From positions 372,001-436,000 of the forward strand of contig CM020620.1 of NCBI GenBank assembly GCA_009829735.1: a stretch of 64,000 nucleotides of DNA, given 5' to 3'. Each line of letters starts with the position of its first letter. The first letter of the stretch is position 1. Positions 1 to 10,360 of the stretch are shown one piece after another. This DNA comes from Pyropia yezoensis (lineage: Eukaryota > Rhodophyta > Bangiophyceae > Bangiales > Bangiaceae). Position numbers and translations under genes: made by a program. The notes under the pieces are model-generated. The model ran no database searches. It was given only the letters and a program-made list of their open reading frames with translations, and was not told the origin of the DNA.

Positions 1-1650
1 ATACCTTGCTTCATCCTCCCGAATGTCGGACGTGGCTGGCACGCTCCCCTGTATGAGACACCTGAAGCTCATCAACCGGTGACCATTCACCGGATGCTGG
101 AGGCACAACTGACGGATCCTCAATGCTTGGAGCTTCGCCACCAAATGGACCTGAACCGGAACAGTCGTTTCTCCGAGTCTACGGACGGACTCCTAGTACG
201 GGTGTCACCCTTCGATGGGGCCACTCAAGTCTACGTACACCGGGGCCTACGAGCTGACATCCTACGCCTGGAGCACTCGTCTCCCCAGGCCGGACATCCT
301 GGTGTCAATCGGATGTATGCTTCGATGAGACGACACTATTACTGGGAAACCATGGCCAGTGACGTCCATAAGTACCTGGAGGCTTGTGTTTCGTGTGCAA
401 GGAACCGGTTGTCCCAGAGGAAGAAGACTTCTAAGCTACGCCTATTCCCTGCGGCGGAGCCCTTTGCAAGCTTAAGCATGGACATCCTGGGGCCCCTACC
501 TGAAACATCCAGTGGCAACATATACCTGCTCATCATATGTGACCGGTTCTCCAAGTTTACTCGAGCAATCCCGCTGAGGACCATCACGGCTCTGGATGTC
601 ACGTCAGCCTTCTGCGAGTACTGGATAGCTGCCTACGGCCCTCCAGACTCCGTCTTGACCGACAACGGTCCCCAGTTTGCATCCCTGTTCTTCCAAGGAG
701 TCTGTGACCTGATGGGCATCAAGAACTTGTACACTACGACGTACCACCCTCAAACGAACGGCCAGGTGAAACGATTCAACCGGACCCTAGTAGACATGCT
801 ACGGCACTACGTGGAGGAGCACCAAGAAGACTGGGACGAGCTCCTGGCTGTCCTCACTCAAGCCTACAACTCCCGAGTTCACCGGACAACGGGGGTCGCT
901 CCACTCGACTTTGTCACCCCAAGGCGGCTGACCAACTTCTCCCTGGAAAGAATACCGGACGGTCTCCAGCCTGCACTGAAGTCATGTCCCAAGGCAAAGG
1001 ATGAGTTCCTGGAACAACTGAAGCTCCTGCTCCCAAGAGTCAAGAAGTCAACCTCGAAGACCCAGGAGCGATACAAGCGGTGCTATGACAAGGGCGTTCG
1101 GGAAAAGAACAAGGAACTGGGTGGTGGCGACTGGGTTTTTGTGGACAACCATAGCAAGACCCGGGGGAAGCTGGACTCGAAGACGGATGGACCTTATGAG
1201 ATCCTGAATACGGACGGTTGGACCTTTCTTCTAGACGTGGATGGCTCCCCGTACCGCGTGAGCAGCGACCATGTCACCCGAGCCCCACCGCCAAGCCAAC
1301 GGGACTTGACCCGGCGCAAGCGGGCCGCAGTACCCTGGCTATCCCAAGAAGAAGGTCGGGAATATGTCTACGTCAAGTTTGTGGACCATGCCTGGAGAGA
1401 CGGACGCCTGTACCTGCGAGTACGCTGGTTCGGTTTTAACCCGGCAGATGATACCTGGGAACCCTCAAACCGGCTACCCATCGCGGATGTCTGTGCCTAC
1501 ACGCGACGGAACGGGATAGAGGGCACTCCAGTGGCCAGAGCCGGCAAGATTCTGGAGTCGGACTCGGAGGAGGACCAAGAGGATGGGGCCAACCAAGACC
1601 CTCGGGACGAGCCGAGTTCATCCGAAGCGGATGCGGAACAAGAGGATTGA
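1..1650 (+). CDS. Pol polyprotein, integrase plus chromodomain (partial, element A)
   Basis: The frame is open from base 1, so the window edge cuts the gene; the RT and RNase H parts lie outside. It starts with the HHCC zinc-binding region of integrase (LEHSSPQAGHPG near 260-300, CVSCARNR near 388). The DDE core follows: first Asp in MDILGPL near 478, second Asp in LTDNGPQF near 655. The C-terminal part contains a chromodomain-like module (VRWFGFNPADDTWEP, about 1415-1470) that in chromoviruses directs integration to marked chromatin. The third catalytic residue is lost: where relatives have GQVERFN, this copy reads GQVKRFN (AAA at 769-771), so strand transfer should be dead even though the frame is intact. 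Confidence 0.9.
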   Translation: MPCFILPNVGRGWHAPLYETPEAHQPVTIHRMLEAQLTDPQCLELRHQMDLNRNSRFSESTDGLLVRVSPFDGATQVYVHRGLRADILRLEHSSPQAGHPGVNRMYASMRRHYYWETMASDVHKYLEACVSCARNRLSQRKKTSKLRLFPAAEPFASLSMDILGPLPETSSGNIYLLIICDRFSKFTRAIPLRTITALDVTSAFCEYWIAAYGPPDSVLTDNGPQFASLFFQGVCDLMGIKNLYTTTYHPQTNGQVKRFNRTLVDMLRHYVEEHQEDWDELLAVLTQAYNSRVHRTTGVAPLDFVTPRRLTNFSLERIPDGLQPALKSCPKAKDEFLEQLKLLLPRVKKSTSKTQERYKRCYDKGVREKNKELGGGDWVFVDNHSKTRGKLDSKTDGPYEILNTDGWTFLLDVDGSPYRVSSDHVTRAPPPSQRDLTRRKRAAVPWLSQEEGREYVYVKFVDHAWRDGRLYLRVRWFGFNPADDTWEPSNRLPIADVCAYTRRNGIEGTPVARAGKILESDSEEDQEDGANQDPRDEPSSSEADAEQED

Positions 1651-1795
1651 GAAGTAGGGAACGGGTATATCAAGGAGAACACGCAATACAAGCATGGAAC
1701 AATCAAGGAAATCAAGCACCCGCTCGGGCAACCCTTCTCTCCGCCTCTTCCCTCCTCGCTTCTCCCAAGACCCTCACCCTCCTTGCCTCCAACTA

Positions 1796-3580
1796 CTACT
1801 CCCGGCGCGGACGCTGAGCCGCGGGAGTGTCCTCCAGCGCTGCCTCCGCGGCACGACGGGAACCGGAGGAAGACGGGATGACGTAGTGCGGTGGACGCGG
1901 TGCATCCCGGTATGACGCCATCGGAGTAGTACCGGTAGTTGCCGGGGGCTCCCGCTCATCCAGATATGCCCGTCGGCGCCCCTGGAAGCCAGTGAAGGTT
2001 TCTGACCACTGCTGGGCCAAGCCATGCCGCGTCAAGGTCGCCAGAAGTTCGCCAACCACCGGGCTGTTCGACATCTGGCCGCTGTCCGCGCAAGCAAACA
2101 CCCGGTCGACCACGTTGTTCAAGACGCTGGCGTAAGTACCCAGCACCAGGGAAGACCCAACGCTTTCAACCTGCACCGGAAGACGACCCAGCTGGTCTTC
2201 AATCATACCGACGTCGTACTGGTCGCATGTCGGACCACCTTGGATCAGGTACCAGTCAGGCACCCGGAAGCGGGTAAGGCGCAGAGTCGGCGCCGGAATC
2301 TCGAACCGCCCCGAGGATGACACCACCGGACGGTCCACAACGGCCCCCGAAACCGGAGTACCCAACTCCAGCGGAGGCACAGCGCCGCCGCCGTTGGAAG
2401 AAGGCGTCCGAGGCGGAGCGGCCGGAGTGGTAGGCGACCGCACGGTCACCCCCAGACTCGCCGCAGACAGGCGCGGTGCCGGAGGAGCTTGAAGTACCGG
2501 CACAGCCGGAACAGGGCGTGAACGCGCCGGCGACGGTTCAGGCGAGGCCACCGGGGCGACAGGTGCAAAAGGAGGAAGCGGAGCCGCCGCAGACGCCTGA
2601 CCGACCGCCGCGGCCCATCCCGACTCCTGCACCGGCGGCCCAACTGGCAGAAGATCAAGGGCGGCCGGGGCAGGAAAGCTACCTAGCTGCGGCCACGCCG
2701 GAAGCGGCGTCGCCAGCTGCACCTTGGCCGGAGAAGACTGGTAGACCACCTGCGCCCAACCGAAGCCATCCCGACGCGGGCGGTTCTGGTCGGCAATCGC
2801 GTTCAAGAAGTTCCGGTCATGCACCGGCACCAGACGCCGGAAGTCAATCATCGCCTGGAAGAGCCCCTTGTACTCTTCGTCCTGGCTGCACAGGAAGTCG
2901 ACGGTCAACTTGTCGACAATCCAGACCATCAGGAGGTCAGGGAGAAACGAAAGCCGGTTGGACACCAAGACCTCGTGAAGCCAGTGGTTGGCCGCCAAGA
3001 CTGTCATCTCGGACGTGTACATCATGTACGGGATCGAGTGGAAGAAGCCCTTGATCGACGCCTGAGTCAAGGCGTCCAGGAAGTACCAGGTGAAGGGGAT
3101 GCTGGAAGGAGCAAACCCGACCGGGATCTCGACTTCCTGCTGCTGCGGGATGACCTTGGGGTAGTACGCCGCCCGGTTAGCCTTATCCAGCTTCCAGAAC
3201 TCCTGATGGTTGCAGCTCACGAGGAAGTCACGCTGGCGGCCGCGTCGCTCGCCTTGCTCCCGTGCCGGTGACAACTTGGAGTACTTCCGGGTCAGGAAAG
3301 GCGGCTTCAGAGCGACCATGCTCGGACGGGGGTCGCAGTTCAGGCTCCCCGACCCCTTGACCGCCTCGTCCCAGACCTTGAGCGCCCGGTTGACGTACCC
3401 TTCTTCCTCCTGCCACCGGAAAACAGACGCGGACACGCGACGCTCGGTCAAGGGCAGATCCAGCACCAGCGCGAAGGGGAGATCCTCCAGACGAGCAACC
3501 CAGGAGGAACCCGAGAAGCTCTGGGAGCGGTCTTGTGCCAGGCGCATCTGGTCCGCCGTGTGAAGAAGAGCCTTATCCAT
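1796..3580 (-). CDS. Antisense third ORF of family I (element A copy)
   Basis: This is a 594-residue frame from the ATG at 3580; it stays open without ATG upstream to 3724, where it enters the neighbouring LTR. It lies convergent to pol, 145 bp past the pol stop. I do not recognise a known domain. The N-terminal half is ordered-looking and charged, with an RRGRQRDFLVSC segment and a YYPK...VEIPVGF motif (YYP near 3159-3167). The middle is Pro/Ala-rich and probably disordered. The C-terminal part is predicted helical (LVLGTYASVLNNVVDRVF). No membrane segment or signal peptide is evident. Homologues occupy the same place in elements B, C, D and E. It ends in a double TAG. Non-AUG or spliced starts are possible. 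Confidence 0.75.
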   Translation of the reverse strand: MDKALLHTADQMRLAQDRSQSFSGSSWVARLEDLPFALVLDLPLTERRVSASVFRWQEEEGYVNRALKVWDEAVKGSGSLNCDPRPSMVALKPPFLTRKYSKLSPAREQGERRGRQRDFLVSCNHQEFWKLDKANRAAYYPKVIPQQQEVEIPVGFAPSSIPFTWYFLDALTQASIKGFFHSIPYMMYTSEMTVLAANHWLHEVLVSNRLSFLPDLLMVWIVDKLTVDFLCSQDEEYKGLFQAMIDFRRLVPVHDRNFLNAIADQNRPRRDGFGWAQVVYQSSPAKVQLATPLPAWPQLGSFPAPAALDLLPVGPPVQESGWAAAVGQASAAAPLPPFAPVAPVASPEPSPARSRPVPAVPVLQAPPAPRLSAASLGVTVRSPTTPAAPPRTPSSNGGGAVPPLELGTPVSGAVVDRPVVSSSGRFEIPAPTLRLTRFRVPDWYLIQGGPTCDQYDVGMIEDQLGRLPVQVESVGSSLVLGTYASVLNNVVDRVFACADSGQMSNSPVVGELLATLTRHGLAQQWSETFTGFQGRRRAYLDEREPPATTGTTPMASYRDAPRPPHYVIPSSSGSRRAAEAALEDTPAAQRPRRE

Positions 3581-3694
3581 CTCTGTCAAGACCCCGCGCT
3601 GGAGTTCCTTGCGCCAGAGGTCCAAGCAATCCTGCTGGAACTGGGCCGCGCCGGCGTTGCCGACCACCGTGGAGTAACGCCGGGCCGCCAGAGG

Positions 3695-4266
3695 TGTGGT
3701 ATAAAACTCGATCCTCTCAGACACGTGTCAATATCCCTCGGGGGAAAGGGACAGGTAACGCAGAAAGGGGAACTACGAGAATGGTATGCCTGTTGCCTCA
3801 CGTGCCTGCTCGCAGAGCAAACAGATACGCACGGTAGTGCACACGGGGAAGAGGAAAGCAAACGCGCAGTTGTCTTTTTCCCTGAGGGCGCGGGCCGAGG
3901 GCGCCTCGCTGTCCCTCTTAACGTGCATCTGGGGGAACCCCGGCACGTTGGCCCGGTAGCCCCCCCATAACCCCGAGTGGCCCCGACCCGAGTCTAACCT
4001 CGTCAGGTCGGGGGCCACTATCACTACTAATTCTATTCCCACTCACTAATCTCACACTCAAATTTTCTCAAATCAAGTCCCTCACAAATATGCAAAAACA
4101 CATCAGAAATCCCTCTCTCGCGTGTGGATAGCGTAGTCCACCGCATCCCAGTGCCGGGCACGGGCCACGGCCGCCAACCATCGCCACACGGCGGGCGTGT
4201 TCTGGCACCTGGTGCCCTCTGGTTGCAGTCCCTGGTCGGCGCCAAGTCGGGGCCAGGGATGCTACA
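3695..4266 (-). repeat. 3' LTR of element B
   Basis: This 572-bp direct copy of 12330-12903 is bounded by TGTGGT..GCTACA, giving TG..CA ends in either strand. In element sense it starts TGTAGCATCC after the polypurine tract and ends TTTTATACCACA. It also contains the first 30 bases that the neighbouring antisense frame of element A reads into. Confidence 0.9.
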
Positions 4267-6130
4267 TAGCTCCCTCCCTAGTCCGGCACGTCCTCGGGCC
4301 GAACCAGGTGCCACCGTGCACAGCCTCGAGCACGTCCACACCGGTGCCGAGGTCGAGCGTCTTCATACGGCGGACCAGATGCGCCTGGCACAAGACCGCT
4401 CCCAGAGCTTCTCGGGTTCCTCTTGGGTTGCTCGTCTGGAGGATCTCCCCTTCGCGCTGGTACTGGATCTACCCTTGACCGAGCGTCGCGTGTCCGCGTC
4501 CGTTCTCCGGTGGCCGGAGGAGGAAGGGTACGTCCACCGGGCGCTCAAGGTCTGGGACGAGGCGCTCAAGGGGTCGGGAAGCTTGAACTGCGACCCCCGT
4601 CCGAGCATGGTCGCTCTGAAGCCGCCTTTCTTGACCCGGAAATACTCCAAGTTGTCGCCGGCACGGGAGCAGGGTGAGCGACGCGGGCGTCAGCGTGACT
4701 TCCTTGTGAGCTGCAACCACCAAAAGTTCTGGAAGCTGGACAAGGCTAACCGGGCGGCATACTACCCCAAGGTCATCCCGCAGCAGCAGGAAGTCGAGAT
4801 CCCGGTCGGGTTTGCTCCTTCCAGCATCCCTTGCACCTGGTACTTCTTGGACGCCTTGACTCAGGCGTCGATCAAGGGCTTCTTCCACTCAATCCCGTAC
4901 ATGATGTACACGTCCGAGATGACAGTCTTGGCGGCCAACCACTGGCTTCATGAGGTCTTGGTGTCCAACCGGCTTTCGTTTCTCCCTGACCTCCTGATGG
5001 TCTGGATTGTCGACAAGTTGACCGTCGACTTCCTGTGCAGCCAGGACGAGGAGTACAAGGAGCTCTTCCAGGCGATGATCGACTTCCGGCGTCTGGTACC
5101 GGTGCATGACCGGAACTTCTTGAACGCGATTGCCGACCAGAACCGCCCGCGTCGGGATGGCTTCGGTTGGGCGCAGGTGGTCTACCAGTCTTCTCCGGCC
5201 AAGGTGCAGCTGGCGACGCCGCTTCCGGCGTGGCCGCAGCTAGGTAGCTTTCCTGCTCCGGCCTCCCTTGATCTTCTGCCAGTTGGGCCGCCGGTGCAGG
5301 AGTCGGGATGGGCCGCGGCGGTCGGTCGGGCGTCTGCGGCGGCTCCGCTTCCTCCGGTTGCCCCTGTCGCCCCGGTCGCCTCGCCTGAACCGTCACCGGC
5401 ACGTCCGCGCCCTGTTCCGGCTGTGCCAGTACTTCAAGCTCCTCCGGCACCGCGCTTGTCTGCGGCGAGTCTGGGAGTGGCCGTGCGGTCGCCGATTACT
5501 CCGGCCGCTCTACCCCGGACGCCTTCTTCCAACGCCGGCGGCGCTGTGCCTCCGCTGGAGTTGGGTACTCCGATCTCGGGGGCCGTTGTGGACCGTCCGG
5601 TAGTGTCATCCTCGGGCCGGTTCGAGATTCCGGCGCCGACTCTGCGCCTTACCCGCTTCCGGGTGCCTGACTGGTACCTGAACCAAGGTGGTCCAACATG
5701 CGACCAGTACGACGTCGGCATGATTGAAGACCAGCTGGGTCGTCTTCCGGTGCAGGTTGAAAGCGTTGGGTCCTCCCTGGTGCTGGGTACTTACGCCAGC
5801 GTCTTGAACGACGTGGTCGACCGGGTGTTTGCTTGCGCGGACAGCGGCCAGATGTCGAACAACCCGGTGGTTGGCGAACTTCTGGCGACTTTGACGCGGC
5901 ATGGCCTGGCCCAGCAGTGGTCAGAGACCTTCACAGGCTTCCAGCGGCGCCGACGGACATATCTGGATGAGCGGGAGCCACCGGCAACTACTGGTACTAC
6001 TCCGATGGCGTCATACCGGGATGCGCCGCGTCCACCGCACTACGTCATCCCGTCTTCCTCCGGTTCCCGTCGTACCGCGGAGGCAGCGCCGGAGGACACT
6101 CCCGCGGCTCAGCGTCCGCGCCGGGAGTAG
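4259..6130 (+). CDS. Antisense third ORF of family I (element B copy)
   Basis: This frame is nearly identical to the element A product from LHTADQMRL (near 4352) to the double TAG at 6128-6133. The upstream part differs: 85 bp of element-specific sequence follow the LTR, and the first in-frame ATG (4259-4261) lies in the last 8 bp of the LTR, giving 623 residues. The YYPK motif is at 4760-4768, the proline-rich middle at about 5240-5580, and the C-terminal helical segment (LGTYASVLNDVVDRVF) near 5780-5830. It is convergent with pol, 143 bp away. The frame is intact although the pol of the same element is broken, so selection or recency keeps it open. Function unknown. Confidence 0.75.
   Translation: MLHSSLPSPARPRAEPGATVHSLEHVHTGAEVERLHTADQMRLAQDRSQSFSGSSWVARLEDLPFALVLDLPLTERRVSASVLRWPEEEGYVHRALKVWDEALKGSGSLNCDPRPSMVALKPPFLTRKYSKLSPAREQGERRGRQRDFLVSCNHQKFWKLDKANRAAYYPKVIPQQQEVEIPVGFAPSSIPCTWYFLDALTQASIKGFFHSIPYMMYTSEMTVLAANHWLHEVLVSNRLSFLPDLLMVWIVDKLTVDFLCSQDEEYKELFQAMIDFRRLVPVHDRNFLNAIADQNRPRRDGFGWAQVVYQSSPAKVQLATPLPAWPQLGSFPAPASLDLLPVGPPVQESGWAAAVGRASAAAPLPPVAPVAPVASPEPSPARPRPVPAVPVLQAPPAPRLSAASLGVAVRSPITPAALPRTPSSNAGGAVPPLELGTPISGAVVDRPVVSSSGRFEIPAPTLRLTRFRVPDWYLNQGGPTCDQYDVGMIEDQLGRLPVQVESVGSSLVLGTYASVLNDVVDRVFACADSGQMSNNPVVGELLATLTRHGLAQQWSETFTGFQRRRRTYLDEREPPATTGTTPMASYRDAPRPPHYVIPSSSGSRRTAEAAPEDTPAAQRPRRE
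4269..4279 (-). promoter_or_regulatory. Polypurine tract, element B
   Basis: On the - strand the 11 bases AGGGAGGGAGC sit two bases before the TGTAGC start of the 3' LTR, the expected plus-strand primer position. Element E has the equivalent tract. Confidence 0.7.
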
Positions 6131-6273
6131 TAGTTGGAGGCAAGGAGGGTGAGGGTCTTGGGAGAAGCGAGGAGGGAAGAGGCGGAGAGAAGGGTTGCTC
6201 GAGCGGGTGCTTGTTTCCTTGATTGTTCCATGCTTGCATTGCGTGTTCTCCTTGATATACCCGTTCCTTCTTC

Positions 6274-9200
6274 TCAATCCTCTTGTTCCGCATCCGTTGC
6301 GGGTGAGCTCGTCTCGTCTCGAGGGTCTTGGTTGGCCCCGTCCTCTTGGTCCTCCTCCGTGTCCGACTCCAGAATCTTGCCGGCTCTGGCCACGGGAGTG
6401 CCCTCAATCCCGTTCCGTCGCGTGTAGGCACAGACGTCCGCGATGGGTAGCCGGTTTGAGGGTTCCCATGTATCATCTGCCGGGTTGAAACCGAACCAGC
6501 GTACTCGCAGGTACAGGCGTCCATCTCTCCAGGCATGGTCGACAAACTTGACGTAGACAAATTCCCGACCTTCTTCTTGGGATAGCCAGGGTATCGCTGT
6601 CCGCTTACGCCGGGTCAAGTCCCGTTGGCTTGGCGGTGGAGCTCGGGTGACATGGTCGCTGCTCACCCGGTACGGAGAGCCATCCACGTCTAGAAGGAAG
6701 GTCCAGCCATCCGTATTGAGAATCTCATAAGGTCCATCCGTCTTAGAGTCCAGCTTCCCCCGGGTCTTGCTATGGTTGTCCACAAAAACCCAGTCGCCAC
6801 CACCCAGTTCCTTGTTCTTTTCCCGGACACCCTTGTCATAGTCCCGCTTGTATCGCTCCTGGGTCTTTGAAATTGACTCCTTGACTCTTGGGAGCAGGAG
6901 CTTTAGTTGTTCCAGGAACTCATCCTTTGCCTTGGGACCTGACTTCAGTGCAGGCTGGAGACCATCCGGTATTCTTTCCAGGGAGAAGTTGGTCAGCCGC
7001 CTTGGGGTGACAAAGTCGAGTGGAGCGACTCCCGTTGTCCGGTGAACTCGGGAGTTGTAGGCTAGAGTGAGGACAGCCAGGAGCTCGTCCCAGTCTTCTT
7101 GGTGCTCCTCCACGTAGTGCCGTAGCATGTCCACTAGGGTCCGGTTGAATCGTTCCACCTGCCGTTCGTTTGAGGGTGGTACGTCGTGGTGTACAAGTTC
7201 TTGATGCCCATCAGGTCACAGACTCCTTGGAAGAACAGGGATGCAAACTGGGGACCGTTGTCGGTTAAGACGGAGTCTGGAGGGCCGTAGGCAGCTATCC
7301 AGTACTCGCAGAAGGCGACGTGACATCCAGAGCCGTGATGGTTCTCACGGGATTGCTCGAGTGAACTTGGAGAACCGGTCACAAATGATGAGCAGGTATA
7401 TGTTGCCACTGGAGGTCTCAGGTAGGGGCCCCAGGATGTCCATGCTTAAGCTTGCAAAGGGCTCCGCCGCAGGGAATAGGCGTAGCTTAGAAGTTTCTTC
7501 CTCTGGGACAACCGGTTCCTTGCACAAGAAATACAAGCCTCCAGGCACTTATGGACGTCACTGGCCATGGTTTCCCAGTAATAATGTCGTCTCATGGAAG
7601 CATACATCCGATTGATACCAGGATGCCCGGCCTGGGGAGACGAGTGCTCCAGGCGTAGGATGTCAGTCCGTAGGCTCCGGGGTACGTAGACTTGAGTTGC
7701 CCCATCGAAGGGTGACACCCGTACCAGGAGTCCGTCTGTAGACTCGGAGAAGCGACTGTTCCGGTTCAGGTCCATTTGGTGGCGAAGCTCCAAGCATTGA
7801 GGGTCCGTCAATTGTGCCTCCAGCATCCGGTGAATGGTTACCGGTTGATGAGCGTCAGGTGTCTCGTACAGGGGAGCGTGCCAGCCACGTCCGACATTCG
7901 GGAGGATGAAGCAAGGTATTTCCTCCGGGATAGGACCGGTATCGGCTGCAGGAGTCTCCAGCCGGACATGGTGTCGGCGCAGTGGTGCTCCCTCCCTGCT
8001 CTGGTGCACACCTTGTACTTGAACTCCGAAAGGCGTAGGCGCCACCGGGCGACCCTTCCTTGACTGCTGTCCATGCATAGCAGCCACCTTAGACTGGCGT
8101 GGTCCGTCCGGATGAGGAACTCTTGTCCTTCAAGATATGGACGTAACAGGAAGCAAGCCCAGACGACCGCCAAGCACTCGCGCTCGGTCGTGGAATAGTT
8201 CTTCTCGGCTGGAGTCAAGACGCGACTGTAGTAGCCTATCGGGAGGAAGTGCCCATCAGGTTGTTGCTGGAGTAGTGAGCACCCCACCTGGACGCCACAG
8301 GCGTCAGTCTCCAGAACAAACTGACCCTCCCGCTTGGGTAACGCCAGTACTGGAGTGGTGGTCAGGCGCTTCTTGAGCTCTTCGAAGGCTGCTGTCTGCT
8401 TCTCGTCGAACACCGGGAGTTGTGCTGGAAGCTTCTTGCTAGTAAGCTTGGTCAAGGGCCGGGCAATCAGAGCGTAGTCCCGTACGAACCGGCGGTAGAC
8501 GTTGCACATACCCAGGAAGCTCTTGAGTTCCGTCTGGGTTTTAGGTTGCCGTGCATGCCGGAGGGCCTTGATGTTCTTCTCGTTGACTCGGAGCTCCCCC
8601 GGACTCAGCACGTGCCCCAGGTACTCCACCTCAGTCTCAAACAGGTGGCACTTCTCGGCCTTGAGGGTAACTCCAGCCTTGGACAGGAGGGCCAGGACCT
8701 CTCGAAGGTGCTCCAGGTGTTCCACTGGGGTCTTGGAGAAAACAATGATGTCGTCCAGGTAGACCAAACATGTTCTCCACCTTAGCCCCGACAGGATGAT
8801 GTCGATGGCTCTCTGGAAGGTTGCCGGAGCATTAGTGAGACCAAAAGGGAGACGCTTGCACCGGAACAGTCCCATGTGGCACGTGAAGGTTGTCTTGTCC
8901 TTGTCCTCGTCAGCCAGAGGGATCTGCCAGTAACCGGCATTACAATCCAGCGTCGAGAAGAGGGTGGCATCACCAAGAAAGTCGAGGCAATCATCCATCC
9001 GGGGTATCGGGTATACATCCTTGACTGTCATCTCGTTCAGGCGTCTGTAGTCAACGCAGAAACGGAAGTGACCGCCAGGTTTCGGGACGACTACCACCGG
9101 GAAAGCCCACTCGCCATCAGACGGCTCGATAACATCCATCTTGAGCATCTTGTTAACCTGCTTCTCAATCTCATCCCGGCGATGAGGTCCAGCCCGGTAT

Positions 9201-10360
9201 GGGTGCATGTGCACTGGTTTGGCATCTGGCTTGAGTTGAATCCGGTGTAGGGTGGCGTCCATCTTGCCCAGCTCTCCAGACCACAGATGCCGATGTTCCT
9301 GGAGAAGCTTCTCCAGTGCCTCCTTCAAGTCGAGAGGGACGTTTTCTTGGTTGACCTTCGGCATCCCGGGCGGTGCTTGTTCGGGCTTCGGAGTAGTACG
9401 GCCAGCCTGCTCTTGTTCCGGAGATACGTCTAAGGCCGTCAAGTTGGATGCCAGCTCTTGTTGCAGGTTGAAGAGGTCTTCCTTGCTCATAGCGCGGGCG
9501 GACCCCCGGTACGGCTCTGCTGTACCAACTCGAGTGCCCTTGGCGAGGGTTATTGGCTTCCGGCTCACGTTGACGATCAGCACCGAGAACGGGGTGTGCC
9601 GCTCCACCTTCTTGTGATGTCCATGGGCTAGGTATAATCGGTGTTTCGCCAGAAATTCCTTGCGTCCGTAGATCAGGCATTGACCTGCAGTCCGGGTCGT
9701 GACTTGAACCTTGGTCTCCGAGCGAGGAGGTAGGAGCACCGGTTTGATGAGGGTCAAGGTAGAGGGTGGGATGCGTTCCTTCTGGTTCTTGGCCACACGA
9801 ACCTTGGTGTCCAGGTGCTCCAGCACTGGTGACACAAACCCATGGTTGAACTGCACCTTTCCTTCTCCGGGTAGGATGCCCTTGACATGCTGCTTCTGGA
9901 AGTCCCAGCCTAGGATGAGGGGGACTGATAAGGTCTTGACTACTAGAAAGGGAAAAAGCATTGGTTCATTGTTGACATAGATGGCGACGGGAAGACGGCC
10001 AAGCGGTCGTAGGGTTTGACCTGATGCGTCTACAATCCGGGTCTTGGTAGGCGCTCTCCAGGCATGTCGACGCCAGCCCGGAGGTAACAGGTTCTCAGTG
10101 ATGACGCTTGGTCCGGCTCCCGTGTCGACCACCGGCGTAACAGCTTGGGGGAGGCTATCCCCCACACGCATACGAGCATTAATCTTGAGGTTTTCCTTAC
10201 GCAGGACGAGCAAGGTCCCCTTGAACAAACAGGGTGTCCAGGCGGCTACCGGTTGAGCAGGTAACTGCCGTCCTTTCTCCCGGCACGCAAGGGGAGAACA
10301 GGTAGAAGTACCCTGCCGTTGGAGATTCGGGAAGACACTTGGGGAGAGCGCCTGCCCTAC
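6274..10360 (-). pseudogene. Pol polyprotein of element B (PR-RT-RNase H-IN-chromo), frameshifted
   Basis: The frame enters from the gag overlap by a -1 shift at 10360. Aspartic protease has DTGAG (10118-10126). Reverse transcriptase has FCVDYRRLN and YLDD (8750-8761). RNase H has the ETDACG and TDHASLRW motifs. An integrase and a chromodomain (VRWFGFNPADDTWEP) follow. Compared with element A, single-base deletions break the frame at about 7965, 7497, 7348, 7320 and 7165, all inside the linker and integrase; the remainder (7158-6274) is in frame again to the TGA. No polyprotein can be made from this copy as written. The alternative is an indel-prone read error, because all five changes are 1-nt losses within 0.8 kb. 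Confidence 0.85.

Larger units (their letters stand above)
1..3694 (+). mobile_element. Ty3/Gypsy element A (family I), 3' portion
   Basis: This is the 3' part of a family I chromodomain Ty3/Gypsy element on the + strand. It runs off the left edge. It holds the integrase end of pol (1-1650) and then the antisense third ORF (3' end at 1796). It is nearly the same sequence as the inverted element B (4358 to about 7933). Its own 3' LTR is missing: at 3695 it abuts an LTR that belongs to element B and lies in the wrong orientation for A. Confidence 0.85.

Noticed and set aside
4124-4258. In-frame extension of the element B antisense ORF through the LTR from a GTG
   Set aside because: It is LTR sequence open by chance; the same stretch is also fused to RT at 12761-12904.
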